62,207 bases of DNA from Coriobacteriaceae bacterium (lineage in GTDB: Bacteria; Actinomycetota; Coriobacteriia; Coriobacteriales; Coriobacteriaceae). The stretch lies in assembly GCA_902399975.1 (NCBI GenBank), contig CABOHA010000007.1, positions 1 through 62,207 on the forward strand, in the 5' to 3' direction. The notes under the pieces are model-generated. The model worked only from the letters and a program-made list of their open reading frames with translations. It made no database searches and was not told the origin of the DNA. Made by a program: the position numbers and the translations under genes. Positions 10,717-19,274 of this stretch are shown one piece after another (position 1 is the first letter of the stretch; every line of letters begins with the position of its first letter).

Positions 10717-11192
10717 TAGGCTTCACCTCCGTACGAATTAGCAGAGTTTGCGAGGGTCTCCTGCGCGATGCGCAGCTGCGTCTTGACGGAAATGTCACGA
10801 CGCTCGCCGCGGGCCTCGAGCACCAGGCCGCCCACGATAGACGGGTCAACCTGCTCGATAAGGAATACCTTGCGGCCGAAGTCCTGCTCGCATTTCTTAG
10901 TGATGGTTTGACGCAGCTCGTCGTCGAGCGGGATCGCCGTGGTGACGGTCACGCCCACTACATCCTCGTCTTCCTCGGCAACATACTTAAAGGCAGCTGC
11001 CACCTTGGGAAGAAGGTCGAGCTGGTCGCGCTTGGACATGGTGTCGAGCACGGCGATGATCTCGGGGCTGGCAGAAGCCAAGCGCTCGATCATCTCGAGG
11101 TCCTCGAACACATGGTTCTCGGCCTTAGCGGCTTCCAGAAGGGAGCGCGCGTAGGTCTCGAGCACCTTGTCCTGATAGCGGCTAGTCGGCAT
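10716..11192 (-). CDS. atpH: F1F0 ATP synthase delta subunit
   Basis: A 158-residue peripheral-stalk subunit joining b to the top of F1. The C-terminal signature [27 protein letters not shown] is typical of delta/OSCP. It is about 20 residues shorter than most deltas, with the shortening in the N-terminal helical bundle. It overlaps atpF by 11 bp. Confidence 0.93.
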   Translation of the reverse strand: MPTSRYQDKVLETYARSLLEAAKAENHVFEDLEMIERLASASPEIIAVLDTMSKRDQLDLLPKVAAAFKYVAEEDEDVVGVTVTTAIPLDDELRQTITKKCEQDFGRKVFLIEQVDPSIVGGLVLEARGERRDISVKTQLRIAQETLANSANSYGGEA

Positions 11193-11784
11193 TCAGGCTA
11201 CCTGCTTCCTGGATGTAGCGCTCGATGAGCTTCTTCTGCTCGGCATCGTCCTCGAGTGCCTCGCCCACGATCTTGGTGGCGACGGCAACGGACAGGTCGG
11301 CGATGGAGCTCGCGGCACCGGCGTAAATGGACTTGCGCTCGTCCTCGACGGTCGTATGGGCCTTGGCGATGATCTCCTCGGCCTCCTTGTGAGCAGCCTC
11401 GATGATACGGGCGCGCTCGGACTCGGCGTCCTTACGGGCCTCGAGAACGATGTCGGCAGCCTGACGACGGGCGTCGGTGACAATCGAGTCGGACTCAGCG
11501 CGCTTGGCGATAGCCTCCTGCTTGGTCTTCTCGGCCTCGTCGAGGCTCTCCTCGATCTTCTTGCCGCGCTCCTCCATGGTTTTCATGATGCCCGGCAGGG
11601 CGACCTTGGCCAGCACGATCCAGATAATCAGGAAGGCGATAAGCGCCGGGATGAACTCCGCCATCTTAGGGATGAGGATGTCCGCACCGGCAGCGCCGTC
11701 CTCGGCGAACGCGGAAACCGGCATGAGCAGCGCGGCCGCGGACGCGGAGAGTGCGATCGCGCTCTTCTGGGATGAAAGATTCAT
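11182..11784 (-). CDS. atpF: F1F0 ATP synthase b subunit
   Basis: A 200-residue stator subunit. One transmembrane helix (about residues 40-60, FIPALIAFLIIWIVLAKVALP) is followed by a long charged coiled coil. Unusually, a hydrophobic stretch with an Ala-x-Ala-type end (LLMPVSAFAEDG, residues 19-30) precedes it and looks like a cleavable signal peptide. The extra segment could instead be an added transmembrane helix. The gene overlaps atpH and follows atpE by 15 bp. Confidence 0.94.
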   Translation of the reverse strand: MNLSSQKSAIALSASAAALLMPVSAFAEDGAAGADILIPKMAEFIPALIAFLIIWIVLAKVALPGIMKTMEERGKKIEESLDEAEKTKQEAIAKRAESDSIVTDARRQAADIVLEARKDAESERARIIEAAHKEAEEIIAKAHTTVEDERKSIYAGAASSIADLSVAVATKIVGEALEDDAEQKKLIERYIQEAGSLNAD

Positions 11785-11799
11785 ACTTGACGCTCCGTG

Positions 11800-11994
11800 C
11801 TATTTAACGATCAGCGCGACAACGAAGCCGATCAGAGCCAGAGCCTCGCCGAAGGCGGAGCCCATAATGAAGACGGTGAACACGCGGCCCTGGACCTCAG
11901 GCTGACGGGCCATAGCGCCCGTAGCACCCAGAGCAGACAGGCCGATAGCAAGACCAGCGCCGATAACACCGAGACCGTAACCGATAACTCCCAC
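11800..11994 (-). CDS. atpE: F1F0 ATP synthase c subunit
   Basis: A 64-residue proteolipid of two transmembrane helices joined by the polar loop RQP at 30-32. The ion-carrying carboxylate is E50 in SAFGEALALIG. The residue after it is Ala, not the Ser/Thr seen in sodium-type rings, so a proton ring is inferred. The start is GTG at 11994 with AGGAGG four bases upstream, and an in-frame stop just before it excludes a longer form. At 64 residues it is shorter than the usual 70-85. Confidence 0.95.
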   Translation of the reverse strand: MGVIGYGLGVIGAGLAIGLSALGATGAMARQPEVQGRVFTVFIMGSAFGEALALIGFVVALIVK

Positions 11995-12118
11995 GATTCC
12001 TCCTTTGTCGTGCGTGTCTTATTTCACGCAGGATAACCTTTTTATAACTGCCGGGCTCCATGGGTACGGGCACCGGCGGTTTAACGAATTACCTTACCTT
12101 TAAGGCGCGAACGGAAGA

Positions 12119-12922
12119 CTACTCCTCCTCCGCGACCTCCTCTGCCTCGGAGACATACACGGCGGTAAGGACCGTGAAGACGTAAGCCTGGATGGCGCCG
12201 ACCACAAGCTCGATCGCATAGATCAGGATGAGGATGGCAAGCCAGGCTAGCGAAGGCAGGGCGCCGACGGCGTGGGCCGCGGAAACCTGCTGAAGCAGCG
12301 GCTGCATGAACATGCTCGCCATGATGGCGAACGAGCCCATGACCACGTGTCCTGCGAACATGTTGCAGAACAGACGGACGGCAAGCGTGATGAGGCGCAG
12401 GAAGGTCGAGAAAAGCTCGACGACCCACACGAGCACGTTCATCGGGAAGCTCACGCCCTGCGGGGCGAGGCTCTTGATGTAGCCGATCACGCCGTGAGCC
12501 TTGCATCCGTAGTAGATGAAGTACACGAAGGCGAAAATGGCGAGTGCGGCGGTGGAGCCGATTGCACCGGTGCCGGGCTTCATTCCCGGGATCAGGCCGA
12601 TCATGTTATTGATCAGGATGAACAGGAAAAGCGAGCACAGGAACGGGAAGTGCTTCTTCCAGTTCTCACCCACGACGCCCTTGCCGATATCGTTCTCGAC
12701 GTACTCGATGATGTACTCGAAACCGTTGACGAAGAAGCCCTTGGGAACCAGGGTCTGCTTCTTCTTGAACACGGCCAGGACGATCAGGAGCACGATCGTG
12801 GAGACGATCAGCCAAAACGAGTACTGCGTGATGCCGCAGCTCAGATCGCCCACGACAGGGGTGGAGCTGAACTCGCTGACCAGATGATTAATCTCATCAG
12901 GCAGCTTTTCAAAAATTTCCAC
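12119..12922 (-). CDS. atpB: F1F0 ATP synthase a subunit
   Basis: A 267-residue membrane stator with the essential half-channel arginine R183 in LAVRLFCNMFAGH. Five to six hydrophobic segments are visible, plus the conserved FEYIIEYVEN amphipathic helix near the N-terminus. The start is GTG at 12922 behind AAAGG. The C-terminus ends in a run of acidic residues. A 124-bp gap separates it from atpE, longer than the other gaps in the operon, and contains small GC-rich inverted repeats. Confidence 0.95.
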   Translation of the reverse strand: MEIFEKLPDEINHLVSEFSSTPVVGDLSCGITQYSFWLIVSTIVLLIVLAVFKKKQTLVPKGFFVNGFEYIIEYVENDIGKGVVGENWKKHFPFLCSLFLFILINNMIGLIPGMKPGTGAIGSTAALAIFAFVYFIYYGCKAHGVIGYIKSLAPQGVSFPMNVLVWVVELFSTFLRLITLAVRLFCNMFAGHVVMGSFAIMASMFMQPLLQQVSAAHAVGALPSLAWLAILILIYAIELVVGAIQAYVFTVLTAVYVSEAEEVAEEE

Positions 12923-12925
12923 GAC

Positions 12926-13249
12926 TTACCTTTCGACCTCATGAGGATCTCGCAGCGCCTTGACGACACGAACCGTGCAGGCAGCCATAAAGGCCACGAA
13001 GCCGATCGCCTCGCCCAGGAGGAACATGCGAAATGCCTCTCCGAACAACACGAACACAACCAAGGTAAAGACGAGTAGGGCGATTGCCGAGACCGCCAGA
13101 CTCACCATGCCCTTGAGCATGTCCGCATTCTGCTTATCGTCAAGAACCGGCTTGAGCGTAAAAACAAAGGGAAGAAAGGCGACCGCGCCCGCGATGACGC
13201 CTGCAACGATAGCGAGCAGATCGGCTATCTGAAACACTGGCGTCCTCAC
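12926..13249 (-). CDS. Small membrane protein, AtpI-like (ATP synthase assembly position)
   Basis: A 107-residue protein with three to four hydrophobic helices (IADLLAIVAGVIAGAVAFL, LAVSAIALLVFTLVVFVLF and MFLLGEAIGFVAFMAAC). It is the first gene of the atp operon, 3 bp before atpB, where atpI normally sits. AtpI is thought to help c-ring assembly or magnesium uptake. The sequence itself is not clearly recognisable as AtpI, so the name rests mainly on position and topology. The GTG start has GAGG at good spacing. Confidence 0.7.
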   Translation of the reverse strand: MRTPVFQIADLLAIVAGVIAGAVAFLPFVFTLKPVLDDKQNADMLKGMVSLAVSAIALLVFTLVVFVLFGEAFRMFLLGEAIGFVAFMAACTVRVVKALRDPHEVER

Positions 13250-13299
13250 TTTCCCTCTTTAACGCTTCCCAGAACAGTTCCCGCCAAACATTGGTGACT

Positions 13300-13327
13300 A
13301 TTGTACGAGCCAATCGCTAAAGTACAA
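13300..13327 (-). promoter_or_regulatory. Sigma-70-type promoter of the atp operon
   Basis: On the minus strand, TTGTAC (13322-13327) and TACAAT (13300-13305) are separated by 16 bp. Both boxes match consensus at five of six positions. This places transcription start about 40-45 bases before the first operon gene. Confidence 0.7.
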
Positions 13328-13441
13328 CCGAAAAAGCATCGGTTAATACGCACCTGTTCGTTTTCTTAAGACCTTCTTTATGCCGCAGGTAGGTAATACG
13401 TTTTTCTCGAACCCTGCAGGGCAAAACGTCCGTTAACGGGA

Positions 13442-13476
13442 GTGCGCGCGGTCGCCTTTTGTTCGTCCGCGCGCAC
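13442..13476. repeat. GC-rich hairpin after upp
   Basis: A perfect 10-bp stem, GTGCGCGCGG with CCGCGCGCAC, lies 43 bases past the upp stop. No T-run follows on the minus strand, so it may stabilise the mRNA end or act with Rho. The flanking CCGTTAACGG (13429-13440 region) is also self-complementary. Confidence 0.5.
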
Positions 13477-13518
13477 CGTTTCTTCGTATTTGCAGCCGCG
13501 GCCGTCTTAGCCCGACGA

Positions 13519-14166
13519 CTAGAGCGTGCCGTAGATGCGGTCGCCGGCGTCGCCCAGGCCGGGAACGATGTAGGCAGCCTCGTTGAGATGGTCGTCGATG
13601 GCGCAGGTATAGATATGCACATCGGGATCCTTCTCGGTCAGCGACTTGAGGCCCTCGGGGGCCGCGACGATGCACAGCATGCGGATGTCCTTGACACCGC
13701 GCTCGCGCAGGTAGCTGATGGCCATCTCGGCCGAACCGCCCGTGGCAAGCATGGGGTCGACGACCAGGCAGATGCGCTGGTCGATATCCTTGGGCATCTT
13801 GCAGTAATACTCGTGCGGCTCGTGGGTGACCTCGTCGCGTTCCATGCCGATGTGGCCCACGCGAGCGGAGGGCACCAGGTCGAGGATGCCGTCGACCATG
13901 CCAAGGCCCGCACGCAGGATGGGCACGATGGCGAGTTTCTTGCCGGCAAGCTGTTTGAACGTGGCGGTAGTGATGGGGGTCTCGACCTCGACGTCTTCCA
14001 TAGGCAGGTCGCGCATGGCCTCGTAGCCGTCAAAAAGCGCGAGTTCGCGCACGAGCTGACGGAACTGGTTGGTGCCGGTGTTTTTGTCGCGCAGGATCGA
14101 CAGCTTGTGCTGGACGAGCGGGTGATCGACAAGCGTCACACGGGACGCATCGTAGGTGACGGTCAT
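13519..14166 (-). CDS. upp: Uracil phosphoribosyltransferase
   Basis: A 215-residue cytosolic salvage enzyme making UMP from uracil and PRPP. The PRPP loop is [11 protein letters not shown] (about 135-145). LRAGLGM and the C-terminal uracil-binding segment ([15 protein letters not shown]) are both diagnostic. The start at 14166 begins the family-length protein with AAAGGGG upstream; a 20-codon longer frame is not supported. It is downstream of glpK across a 123-bp gap. Confidence 0.97.
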   Translation of the reverse strand: MTVTYDASRVTLVDHPLVQHKLSILRDKNTGTNQFRQLVRELALFDGYEAMRDLPMEDVEVETPITTATFKQLAGKKLAIVPILRAGLGMVDGILDLVPSARVGHIGMERDEVTHEPHEYYCKMPKDIDQRICLVVDPMLATGGSAEMAISYLRERGVKDIRMLCIVAAPEGLKSLTEKDPDVHIYTCAIDDHLNEAAYIVPGLGDAGDRIYGTL

Positions 14167-14289
14167 GGATTGATTGCCCCTTTCGTTGCGGCCGCAAAAC
14201 GGCCTTGCTGACAAGGTGTGCAGCAATGTTGCCGCCGCACGCCATGCATTAGTTTAGCGGTTTGTTGTATCGAGCAGCCCATCGCAGCC

Positions 14290-15831
14290 CTACTGTGAGG
14301 TGTTGAGCGAGCGCCTGACTGCATCACGCCAGCCCGCAAGGTTTTGCTCGCGGCGCTCGGCGGACATGTGGGGAAGGAAGGTCCTAACGATCTGGGCATT
14401 TTGCTCCAGCTCTTCCAGGTCTTCCCAATAGCCGACGGCAAGACCCGCCAAGTACGCGGCACCGATTGCCGTGGTCTCCACCGTCTCGCATTGCAGCACG
14501 GGGATATCCAGCAGGTCGGCCTGGAATTGCATGATGAACTCGTTGCGCGAGGCACCGCCATCGACAGACAGGCGCTCAATCGAAAGCCCCACGTCCTGCT
14601 CCATGGCGCGCAGCACGTCGTAGCTCTGATATGCCATGGATTCGCAGGCGGCACGTACGATGGTCGCACGGCTCGAGGCGCCGGCCAGACCGCACACGAT
14701 ACCGCGAGCATGCGGGTCCCACCAGGGAGCACCCAAACCCGCAAAGGCGGGAACGAAGTAGCAGCCCTCGTTGTCGCTAATCGAAGCGGCGAGTTGTGCC
14801 GACTCGCTCACGCTCGAGATGATGCCCATGTTGTTGCGAAGCCAGTTCATCGTTGAGCCGGCGGCAAAAATAGAGCCCTCGAGCGCATAGCTGACTTTGC
14901 CGTCCGCAGCGATACCGATGGTGGAGACCAGGCCATTCTTGGATTCGACGATCTCGTCGCCGGTGTTCATGAGCATAAAGCAACCCGTGCCATAGGTGTT
15001 TTTGGTCTGGCCGGGACGGAAACAGCAGTGGCCGAACAGCGACGCCTGTTGGTCACCCGCCACGCCCATGATGGGCGGCATGTTGGTCATGATGTCGCTC
15101 GCGACGCGGCCGTAGTCGCCCGAGCTCCAGCGAACCTCGGGCATCATGGAACGTGGAACGTCAAAGAGTGCCAGCAGGTCGTCGTCCCAATCGAGCGTAT
15201 GGATATTAAAGAGTGCCGTGCGGCTGGCATTGGTGTAGTCGGTGGCAAAGACCTGGCCGCCGGTGAGGTTGTAGATGAGCCAGGTGTCGATGGTGCCAAA
15301 CATGAGGTCGCCCGCCGCCGCGCTTTCGCGTGCGCCGTCGACGTTGTCGAGAATCCACTGCACCTTGGAGGCCGAGAAATACGGGTCGAGCGTGAGTCCC
15401 GTGCGGGAGCGCACCAGCCCTTCTGCGCCCTGCTCGACAAGCTCGTCGATCAGAGGTGCGGTACGGCGGCACTGCCATACGATAGCGTTATAGATCGGCT
15501 GACCGCTCACGCGATCCCAGACCACCGTGGTCTCGCGCTGGTTGGAGATGCCGATGGCAGCAATGCGGTCGGAGTGGATACCGCTCTTAAACTGGACTTC
15601 CATCATGACGGCGATCTGGCTAGCAAGGACCGCCATGGGGTCTTGCTCCACCCAGCCGGGACGCGGGAAGCTGGTTTTGACGCTGCGACGTGCCTGCGCG
15701 ACGATGCATCCGTACTCGTCGACGATGGTCGCAAGTACCGAGGTGGTGCCGCAGTCGAGCGCCATGATGTAGGAACCGCCAAAGTCAAACGAGGCATCTT
15801 CCATGCCCAGGCTGCCCAGATTCAACGACAT
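14290..15831 (-). CDS. glpK: Glycerol kinase
   Basis: A 513-residue FGGY-family kinase that phosphorylates glycerol to sn-glycerol 3-phosphate in the cytoplasm. The N-terminal phosphate-1 motif ALDCGTTS (about 25-32), the RETT segment in ISNQRETTVVWD that contacts glycerol, and NTYGTGCFMLMN are as in GlpK. A 16-20 residue N-terminal extension precedes the normal start, but the first ATG has AAAGG upstream. It starts 13 bp after the tsaC stop, so they may be cotranscribed. No glycerol facilitator gene is nearby. Confidence 0.95.
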   Translation of the reverse strand: MSLNLGSLGMEDASFDFGGSYIMALDCGTTSVLATIVDEYGCIVAQARRSVKTSFPRPGWVEQDPMAVLASQIAVMMEVQFKSGIHSDRIAAIGISNQRETTVVWDRVSGQPIYNAIVWQCRRTAPLIDELVEQGAEGLVRSRTGLTLDPYFSASKVQWILDNVDGARESAAAGDLMFGTIDTWLIYNLTGGQVFATDYTNASRTALFNIHTLDWDDDLLALFDVPRSMMPEVRWSSGDYGRVASDIMTNMPPIMGVAGDQQASLFGHCCFRPGQTKNTYGTGCFMLMNTGDEIVESKNGLVSTIGIAADGKVSYALEGSIFAAGSTMNWLRNNMGIISSVSESAQLAASISDNEGCYFVPAFAGLGAPWWDPHARGIVCGLAGASSRATIVRAACESMAYQSYDVLRAMEQDVGLSIERLSVDGGASRNEFIMQFQADLLDIPVLQCETVETTAIGAAYLAGLAVGYWEDLEELEQNAQIVRTFLPHMSAERREQNLAGWRDAVRRSLNTSQ

Positions 15832-15844
15832 CGCTTAAACCTTT

Positions 15845-16588
15845 CTATTGCATCGGGTCGGACAGGACCCGTTCGATCTCTGATGCGGGAAGTGCGCCTT
15901 GGCGCAGGATCTGGAGCTCGCCGTGCTGAAACGACACGATGGTCGAGGCGTCGCGACACGGGGTCTCACCGGCGTCGACGGCAACATCGACCCCCTCCAG
16001 GATGCGACCCTCCACCGTGATAAAACTTGCCGGCGCGGGCGCGCCATGCGTGTTGGCGCTGGTGCAGGCAAGGGGGCTGCCACAGGCGCGAATGAGCGCC
16101 TGCACCACGGGCGAGGCCGAAGCGCGAAGTGCCACCGTGTCGTCGGCAGCGCGCATAAAGGTCGGCACGCAGGGGGCTGCCTTGACCACGATAGTCAGGG
16201 CTCCCGGCCAGCATCGTCGCGCGAGTATGCGGGCATCTTCCGGGATATCCACGCCATAGCGGTCGAGTGCTTCGACGCCATCGACCAGCCAAGCGACGGT
16301 TTGCGTGAGTTCACGTTGCTTGAGAGTGAAGATACGGCGATAGCCGGTGCCGAGCGCAGGAACTGCGGCGCCATTGACGGCAGCCTGCGGATCGCGCGGC
16401 CACGATGGGAATTCGCTTGTATCTTGGGGCACGGCGTCCGAGAAGGCGTTGACTGCCACGGCGACACCGTAGACGGTCTCGGTCGGGATCAAAGCCAGGC
16501 CGCCGCGGCCGAGCACCTCGGCCGTGCGCTCGACGGCAAGCCGATGCGGCTCGCGCGTTCCCTCGTATACCCGATAGACCGTCTGCAT
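15845..16588 (-). CDS. tsaC: L-threonylcarbamoyladenylate synthase (YrdC/Sua5 domain)
   Basis: A 247-residue enzyme using threonine, bicarbonate and ATP to make the precursor of t6A37 in tRNAs. The YrdC hallmark IPTETVYGVA is at about 33-42, KQRELTQ follows, and the ending SPLACTSANTHG plus STIVSF match the substrate pocket. An extra segment of about 35 residues lies between the TETVYG motif and the KQR motif, so the protein is longer than TsaC (about 190) without the Sua5 C-terminal domain. Partners TsaB, TsaD and TsaE are not in the window. Confidence 0.92.
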   Translation of the reverse strand: MQTVYRVYEGTREPHRLAVERTAEVLGRGGLALIPTETVYGVAVAVNAFSDAVPQDTSEFPSWPRDPQAAVNGAAVPALGTGYRRIFTLKQRELTQTVAWLVDGVEALDRYGVDIPEDARILARRCWPGALTIVVKAAPCVPTFMRAADDTVALRASASPVVQALIRACGSPLACTSANTHGAPAPASFITVEGRILEGVDVAVDAGETPCRDASTIVSFQHGELQILRQGALPASEIERVLSDPMQ

Positions 16589-16722
16589 GTGTATGCCAGC
16601 CCCTTACGTTCTGGTGCAAGTTTGTTTACTGTGGGGCATTCTCGCACGAAACGTTCAACCTATTTGCCCAGAGCGCATGTTGGTTTGGTGAGCGGCTCTA
16701 GTAGTCGGTGAAAGTGAGGGGG

Positions 16723-17169
16723 TTATTGGACTGCGACGAACTTCTTTGGCCTGCCGGCGTGACGTTCTTGGGCGGCGTAGCGCTCGATACTGTCTATCGT
16801 TATCATCCGACGGCCGTCGACGAGTTCAACATCGAGCTTTCCGGCTTTGACCAGCGCGGTAATCCGCGGAGCGGAGACTTTGAGGTCCAGCGCTGCGTCT
16901 TTAAATGTTCGGCACGCCGCTTCCCGAGCGTCCTCGTGGTCGATTTCGACTGAAAGGGCCACGACCTCGGCCGAGCGTTCGTACCCTGCCGGAGTCAAAC
17001 CGTTGTTGAGGTCGTCGGCCAAAAACGCCATCAGTGCCTCGGTGGCATGGGCAATCGCTTCTTCGCGCGTATCGCCATCGGCAAAGGCGCCGGGAATCTG
17101 CGGGAAGCTAGCGCAGTAACCATCGTCTTCTTTTATGAGAACGCAGTCATAGGTAAATCGCTGCCTCAT
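16723..17169 (-). CDS. hicB: HicB-family antitoxin
   Basis: A 148-residue two-domain protein. The N-terminal HicB fold (YDCVLIKEDDGYCASFPQIPG... then GDTREEAIAHATEAL) neutralises HicA. The C-terminal part (about 100-140) looks like a helix-turn-helix of the excisionase/AlpA sort with LKVSAPRITALVKAGKL. It lies 11 bp after hicA. HicB proteins with this DNA-binding tail usually repress their own promoter, and a palindrome overlapping the promoter supports that here. Confidence 0.9.
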   Translation of the reverse strand: MRQRFTYDCVLIKEDDGYCASFPQIPGAFADGDTREEAIAHATEALMAFLADDLNNGLTPAGYERSAEVVALSVEIDHEDAREAACRTFKDAALDLKVSAPRITALVKAGKLDVELVDGRRMITIDSIERYAAQERHAGRPKKFVAVQ

Positions 17170-17180
17170 TTTGCCTCCAA

Positions 17181-17366
17181 CTACCATCCAGCTTGGCGAC
17201 GAATACTTGCCCACGTGCCCTTCTTTGGTCGATCACCACCAGAGCCGTTCACGGTGACAACGCGGTCACCAGAAACATACTTAGCATGACTACCGACTTG
17301 CGCGACCTTCACGAATCCATCGTGCTTGAGTAGGGCAATGATTTCCCGAAAGGTAGGAGGTTGCAT
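17181..17366 (-). CDS. hicA: HicA-family mRNA interferase toxin
   Basis: A 61-residue double-stranded-RNA-binding-like toxin that would cleave mRNA. The catalytic histidine sits in the conserved QVGSHAKYV stretch (about 24-32), followed by the basic end GDRPKKGTWASIRRQAGW. Toxin-first order is usual for HicAB. The ATG has AGAGG upstream. Nothing suggests inactivation. Confidence 0.9.
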   Translation of the reverse strand: MQPPTFREIIALLKHDGFVKVAQVGSHAKYVSGDRVVTVNGSGGDRPKKGTWASIRRQAGW

Positions 17367-17390
17367 GGGCCGACCTCTTTCAGCCGTCCT

Positions 17391-17420
17391 AATTATAAAC
17401 TACTTTATAATTTTTGCTAA
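17391..17420 (-). promoter_or_regulatory. hicAB promoter with palindromic operator
   Basis: A perfect 9+9 bp palindrome, AATTATAAA-CTAC-TTTATAATT (17391-17412), includes the consensus -10 box TATAAT on the minus strand (17392-17397). TTAGCA at 17415-17420 is a plausible -35 with 17-bp spacing. Binding of HicB here would directly block RNA polymerase. Confidence 0.7.
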
Positions 17421-17434
17421 CCAGTTAATAAATA

Positions 17435-18685
17435 TTACTGGCGTTGCTTGGGCTCGGTGACGATGGCTCGGACGATGCGGGGGCGATCGGTGAGGTCGTG
17501 GACGATGCGCACGTCCGACAGACCCGCTTGACGACAGAGCTCGGCCGCGGCGTCGAGCGCGCCCTCGTAGAGCTCGCAGGCAAACAGGCCGCCGGCGCGC
17601 AGCATATAGGGTGCCGCATTGAGCAGGCGGCGGAAGATGTCCAGGCCGTCGGCACCGCCCTCGAGCGCCAGGTCGGGCTCAAAGTCCTTGACCTCGTGCG
17701 GCAGCGAGCGCATGACATCGGTGGGGATGTAGGGCGGGTTGGAGACGAGTACGTCAAAGGTGCCCCACTCTTCACGGGGAATGGAGCTCACCAGGTTCGT
17801 GAGGCTGAAGGCGACCTCGTCGGACGTGAGGCCAAGCGCATCGCGGTTTTTGGTAGCAAGGTCGATGGCGCGCGGCTCGATATCGGTAGCAGTGCAGGTG
17901 ACGTGGCCGCGACGCTCCCAGGCGATCGAGAGCGAGATACAGCCCGTGCCGCAGCCGACCTCGAGAACGCGGGCAGTGCGGGGCTCGGCTGGGGCAGGCG
18001 CAGCGGCATCCTGAGCTGAAACCGTCTCCTGGTCGGCGCCCTCGATGGCGATGTCGTATTCGTCGAGCTCGGGCTCGGCGGCTTTTGCGGCTTCGGCTTC
18101 TGCTGCTTGCGCGGCGGCTTCCTCGGCCTCGCGATCGGCAAGCTCCTCGGCATAGGCGCGGCTACCGAGCACGTCGCTACCCAGCGCAGCCTCATCGGCG
18201 GCCGTCAGGTTGGCAGCACGGCGCTCGGCGGTCGCGCGTTCGTCGGCCAATGCGGCCTCGGCCTTGCGTGCCTGCTCGACCTCATCGTTCCAAGGCAGCT
18301 CAACACGCTGACGGGCAGCGGCCTCGGGGCTCAGTACCTCGGCATCCAGATAATTGAGGACTTCCTCGACGAGCATCTCGGTCTCGGGGCGCGGAATGAG
18401 CACACCGGGGGCGCACGCGACGTCGATCATGCGAAACTGCGTGCTGCCCGTGATGTATTGCAGCGGCTCGCCTTTGGCGCGACGAACGACGGCCGCATGC
18501 ATGGTCTCGAGCTGGGCCGCGTTAAGCGTCTCGTCCATACGCATATATAGGTCAATGCGCGCCAGGCCCGTGGCGGCGCACAGCAGCCACTCGGCAGAAA
18601 GACGGGGGTGCTCCTCGCCGCGCTCGGCCAGGTACTCCTTGGTCCACTCGAGACAACGCTTGATGGTCCAGATCTCGTTTGCCAT
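17435..18685 (-). CDS. prmC: Release factor glutamine methyltransferase with large insert
   Basis: A 416-residue enzyme that methylates the GGQ glutamine of release factors. The N-terminal helical domain (1-110) contains the conserved IPRPETE at 97-103. The SAM-binding motif LEVGCGTG is at 241-248 and the catalytic NPPY at 316-319. E. coli PrmC has roughly 20 residues between RPDTE and the SAM motif; here there are about 137, mostly Ala/Glu/Arg (residues about 117-236), predicted helical and charged. The ATG at 18685 has GGGGAGG upstream. It lies downstream of prfA, its substrate, as in many bacteria, but a repeat element and 589 bp intervene. Confidence 0.93.
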   Translation of the reverse strand: MANEIWTIKRCLEWTKEYLAERGEEHPRLSAEWLLCAATGLARIDLYMRMDETLNAAQLETMHAAVVRRAKGEPLQYITGSTQFRMIDVACAPGVLIPRPETEMLVEEVLNYLDAEVLSPEAAARQRVELPWNDEVEQARKAEAALADERATAERRAANLTAADEAALGSDVLGSRAYAEELADREAEEAAAQAAEAEAAKAAEPELDEYDIAIEGADQETVSAQDAAAPAPAEPRTARVLEVGCGTGCISLSIAWERRGHVTCTATDIEPRAIDLATKNRDALGLTSDEVAFSLTNLVSSIPREEWGTFDVLVSNPPYIPTDVMRSLPHEVKDFEPDLALEGGADGLDIFRRLLNAAPYMLRAGGLFACELYEGALDAAAELCRQAGLSDVRIVHDLTDRPRIVRAIVTEPKQRQ

Positions 18686-18733
18686 GGGGTCCTCCCCTCT
18701 TAAGCGCCGGGCGGCGCGCGAATGTCGGAGCAG

Positions 18734-18760
18734 ATTGTAAGCGAGGCCAGCGCTTGGCAA
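18734..18760 (-). promoter_or_regulatory. Possible promoter of prmC
   Basis: On the minus strand, TTGCCA (18755-18760) and TACAAT (18734-18739) are 15 bp apart, about 50 bases before the prmC start. The spacing is short, so support is moderate. Confidence 0.4.
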
Positions 18761-19118
18761 GGGACGATTGAAGGCGATTATCGAGAATCAGCCCAGATTT
18801 TTGCTTGGAGCCTGCCTAGAGTGTTCATTCGTCGACGTCTAAATCTGCATCCGTCAAGCTTTTGGCAAGGTTGCCCCAAAACTGACCAATATCTAACCAA
18901 GAACTTGCCACATCGCTTGACGCACGACCCATCAAAAATCGCTCCGCGACTTCTTGAACGATATTTTGAGCAATATTTTCGATAGCGGACTTATGCCGTC
19001 AATTACCTTAAGCAGGTAAGCAGCTCAAATGACATCACAGCCGACTGAATAAAATATCAAGGCAATGTCACCAATGACTCCCTACGGATCATTTGACAAC
19101 CAAGGAAACGCCAATGAT
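18761..19118. other. Gene-free spacer between prfA and prmC
   Basis: This stretch is AT-richer than its surroundings. A plus-strand open frame of 87 codons (from 18722) lacks a Shine-Dalgarno sequence and resembles nothing known. No tRNA, riboswitch or repeat was recognised apart from the structured element that begins at 19119. Confidence 0.5.
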
Positions 19119-19274
19119 TTGGCAATGTCAGCGAGCGACGTCCAGAGCGAACAAGTTGGCATGAAAAAGGCAAGGCATAGACCTTCTGGTCATGCCTTGC
19201 CTTTTGAATGACAAATTGTCGCTCTGGACGGCGCGCAGCGTCGGCTGGTCCGCCGTTCGGTAGAACGGCGGAAC
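19119..19274. repeat. Structured intergenic repeat, copy 2 (after prfA)
   Basis: The architecture matches copy 1. The outer stem pairs 19135-19150 with 19219-19234 and has one mismatch. The inner hairpin around GACC-TTCT-GGTC has the same single-base bulge. GCAGCGTCG follows, and the last hairpin (TCCGCCGTTC at 19249-19258 with GAACGGCGGA at 19263-19272) ends against the prfA stop codon. Both hairpins differ in sequence from copy 1 but stay paired. Confidence 0.8.

Noticed and set aside
12119..13249. Sodium-driven ATP synthase
   Set aside because: The residue following the c-subunit carboxylate E50 is Ala, not the Ser/Thr used for sodium binding.
18722..18985. 87-codon plus-strand frame between prfA and prmC
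   Set aside because: No Shine-Dalgarno sequence, no recognisable similarity, and it overlaps the likely prmC promoter.
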